Shown here: piece after piece, positions 63,634-64,000 of the stretch
How the letters are laid out: each line of letters opens with the position of its first letter
How positions within the stretch are numbered: position 1 is the stretch's first letter
The notes under the pieces: model-generated
What the model was told of the DNA's origin: nothing
The model's database searches: none
What the model saw: the letters and a program-made list of their open reading frames with translations, nothing else
From: Chloracidobacterium sp.
GTDB lineage: Bacteria > Acidobacteriota > Blastocatellia > Pyrinomonadales > Pyrinomonadaceae
Direction: 5' to 3'
DNA length: 64,000 nt
NCBI GenBank assembly: GCA_016716305.1
Contig: JADJWP010000002.1
Coordinates: forward strand, 2,602,501 to 2,666,500
Made by a program: the position numbers and the translations under genes

Positions 63634-64000
63634 ATGCGACCCATAAAGCCCTTTTTTGCACTCATTCTGATCTCATTGATATCGGCGAACGGATCCGGAC
63701 AGGCTGCAGCCCGAGCCAAGGCAGACCTTATAATTGTCGGCGGGACCGTCGTCACTATGGACAAAGACCGCCGCGTCATCGAGAACGGCGGGATAGCTAT
63801 CCGTCAGGACAAGTTATTAGCCGTCGGGACGCGGGCTGAGATCGAGCGCGGATACTATGCGGCTACGGTCACGAACGCGACGGGCAGCGTCGTAATTCCC
63901 GGCCTTATCAATACACATACGCATGTACCGATGACGCTCTTCCGCGGCATTGCGGATGATATGGACCTGCAGGAATGGCTGACCAAGTTCATCTTTCCGG
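63634..64000 (+). CDS. Exported amidohydrolase, MtaD/SAH-deaminase-like, 3' end cut off by the window
   Basis: The first 122 residues of an amidohydrolase-superfamily protein. It starts with a signal peptide (MRPIKPFFALILISLISANG), then ADLIIVGGTVVTMDKDRRVI, the small beta-sandwich part of these enzymes, and GLINTHTHVPMTLFRGIADD with the metal-binding HxH. GLINTHTHVPMTLFRG plus MDLQEWLTKFIFP is the pattern of 5-methylthioadenosine/S-adenosylhomocysteine deaminases and related guanine or cytosine deaminases. Most of those are cytoplasmic, so the signal peptide is unusual. The rest of the active site lies beyond the window. Confidence 0.82.
   Translation, partial: MRPIKPFFALILISLISANGSGQAAARAKADLIIVGGTVVTMDKDRRVIENGGIAIRQDKLLAVGTRAEIERGYYAATVTNATGSVVIPGLINTHTHVPMTLFRGIADDMDLQEWLTKFIFP

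Overview
The window looks like a chromosomal segment of a Gram-negative bacterium, most probably an acidobacterium of the Blastocatellia/Pyrinomonadaceae type. This is inferred from gene content, not from a marker gene. An ADP-heptose epimerase, a TonB-family protein and a predicted outer-membrane beta-barrel argue for an outer membrane. An ECF sigma factor paired with a TPR-tailed Ser/Thr kinase, a family A DNA polymerase without a 5'-nuclease and many secreted TPR/carbohydrate-binding proteins fit Acidobacteriota. No rRNA, tRNA, CRISPR array, insertion sequence or prophage was seen.

Layout. (1) 0-7.1 kb: housekeeping genes (hldD fragment, ribF, a VOC protein, an AarF/UbiB kinase, a Kef-type antiporter on the minus strand, a CBM9-like protein). 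(2) 7.1-30.7 kb: a plus-strand surface-polysaccharide cluster with two tandem Wzx flippases, four glycosyltransferases, four methyltransferases, sugar-nucleotide enzymes, a NodU-type carbamoyltransferase, an AsnB-type amidotransferase, an initiating WecA-like transferase fused to a CapD-like Rossmann half, a TPR/jelly-roll protein and an O-antigen ligase/polymerase. The cluster is mosaic in base composition. (3) 30.7-40.2 kb: a large secreted TPR protein, a zinc-ribbon coiled-coil protein, a PolA-like polymerase, and an RNase G whose S1 domain is interrupted by a disordered insert of about 390 residues. (4) 40.2-49.8 kb: a Ser/Thr kinase and ECF sigma factor divergent from a set of exported proteins: two PA-IL(LecA)-like lectins around a jacalin-like/Fn3 protein, then a beta-barrel protein translationally coupled to a secreted partner. 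This is the best candidate here for an undescribed system. (5) 50.3-52.8 kb: a lone methyltransferase, a LolA-like and a TonB-like protein. (6) 52.9-59.6 kb: chaperones clpA-like, grpE, clpB and hsp20, with an HspR-type (HAIR) operator over a near-consensus sigma-70 promoter. (7) 59.7-64 kb: a nucleoside uptake and salvage operon (two ABC permeases, purine nucleoside phosphorylase, uridine kinase, cytidine deaminase, and an exported amidohydrolase cut by the window end).

Quality warning: nine reading-frame breaks fall between 1.5 and 13.4 kb and none was found from 14.3 to 64 kb. Seven are repaired by adding one base to a homopolymer, and the repaired proteins match their families. I therefore annotate these as single genes with probable sequence errors, not as pseudogenes.
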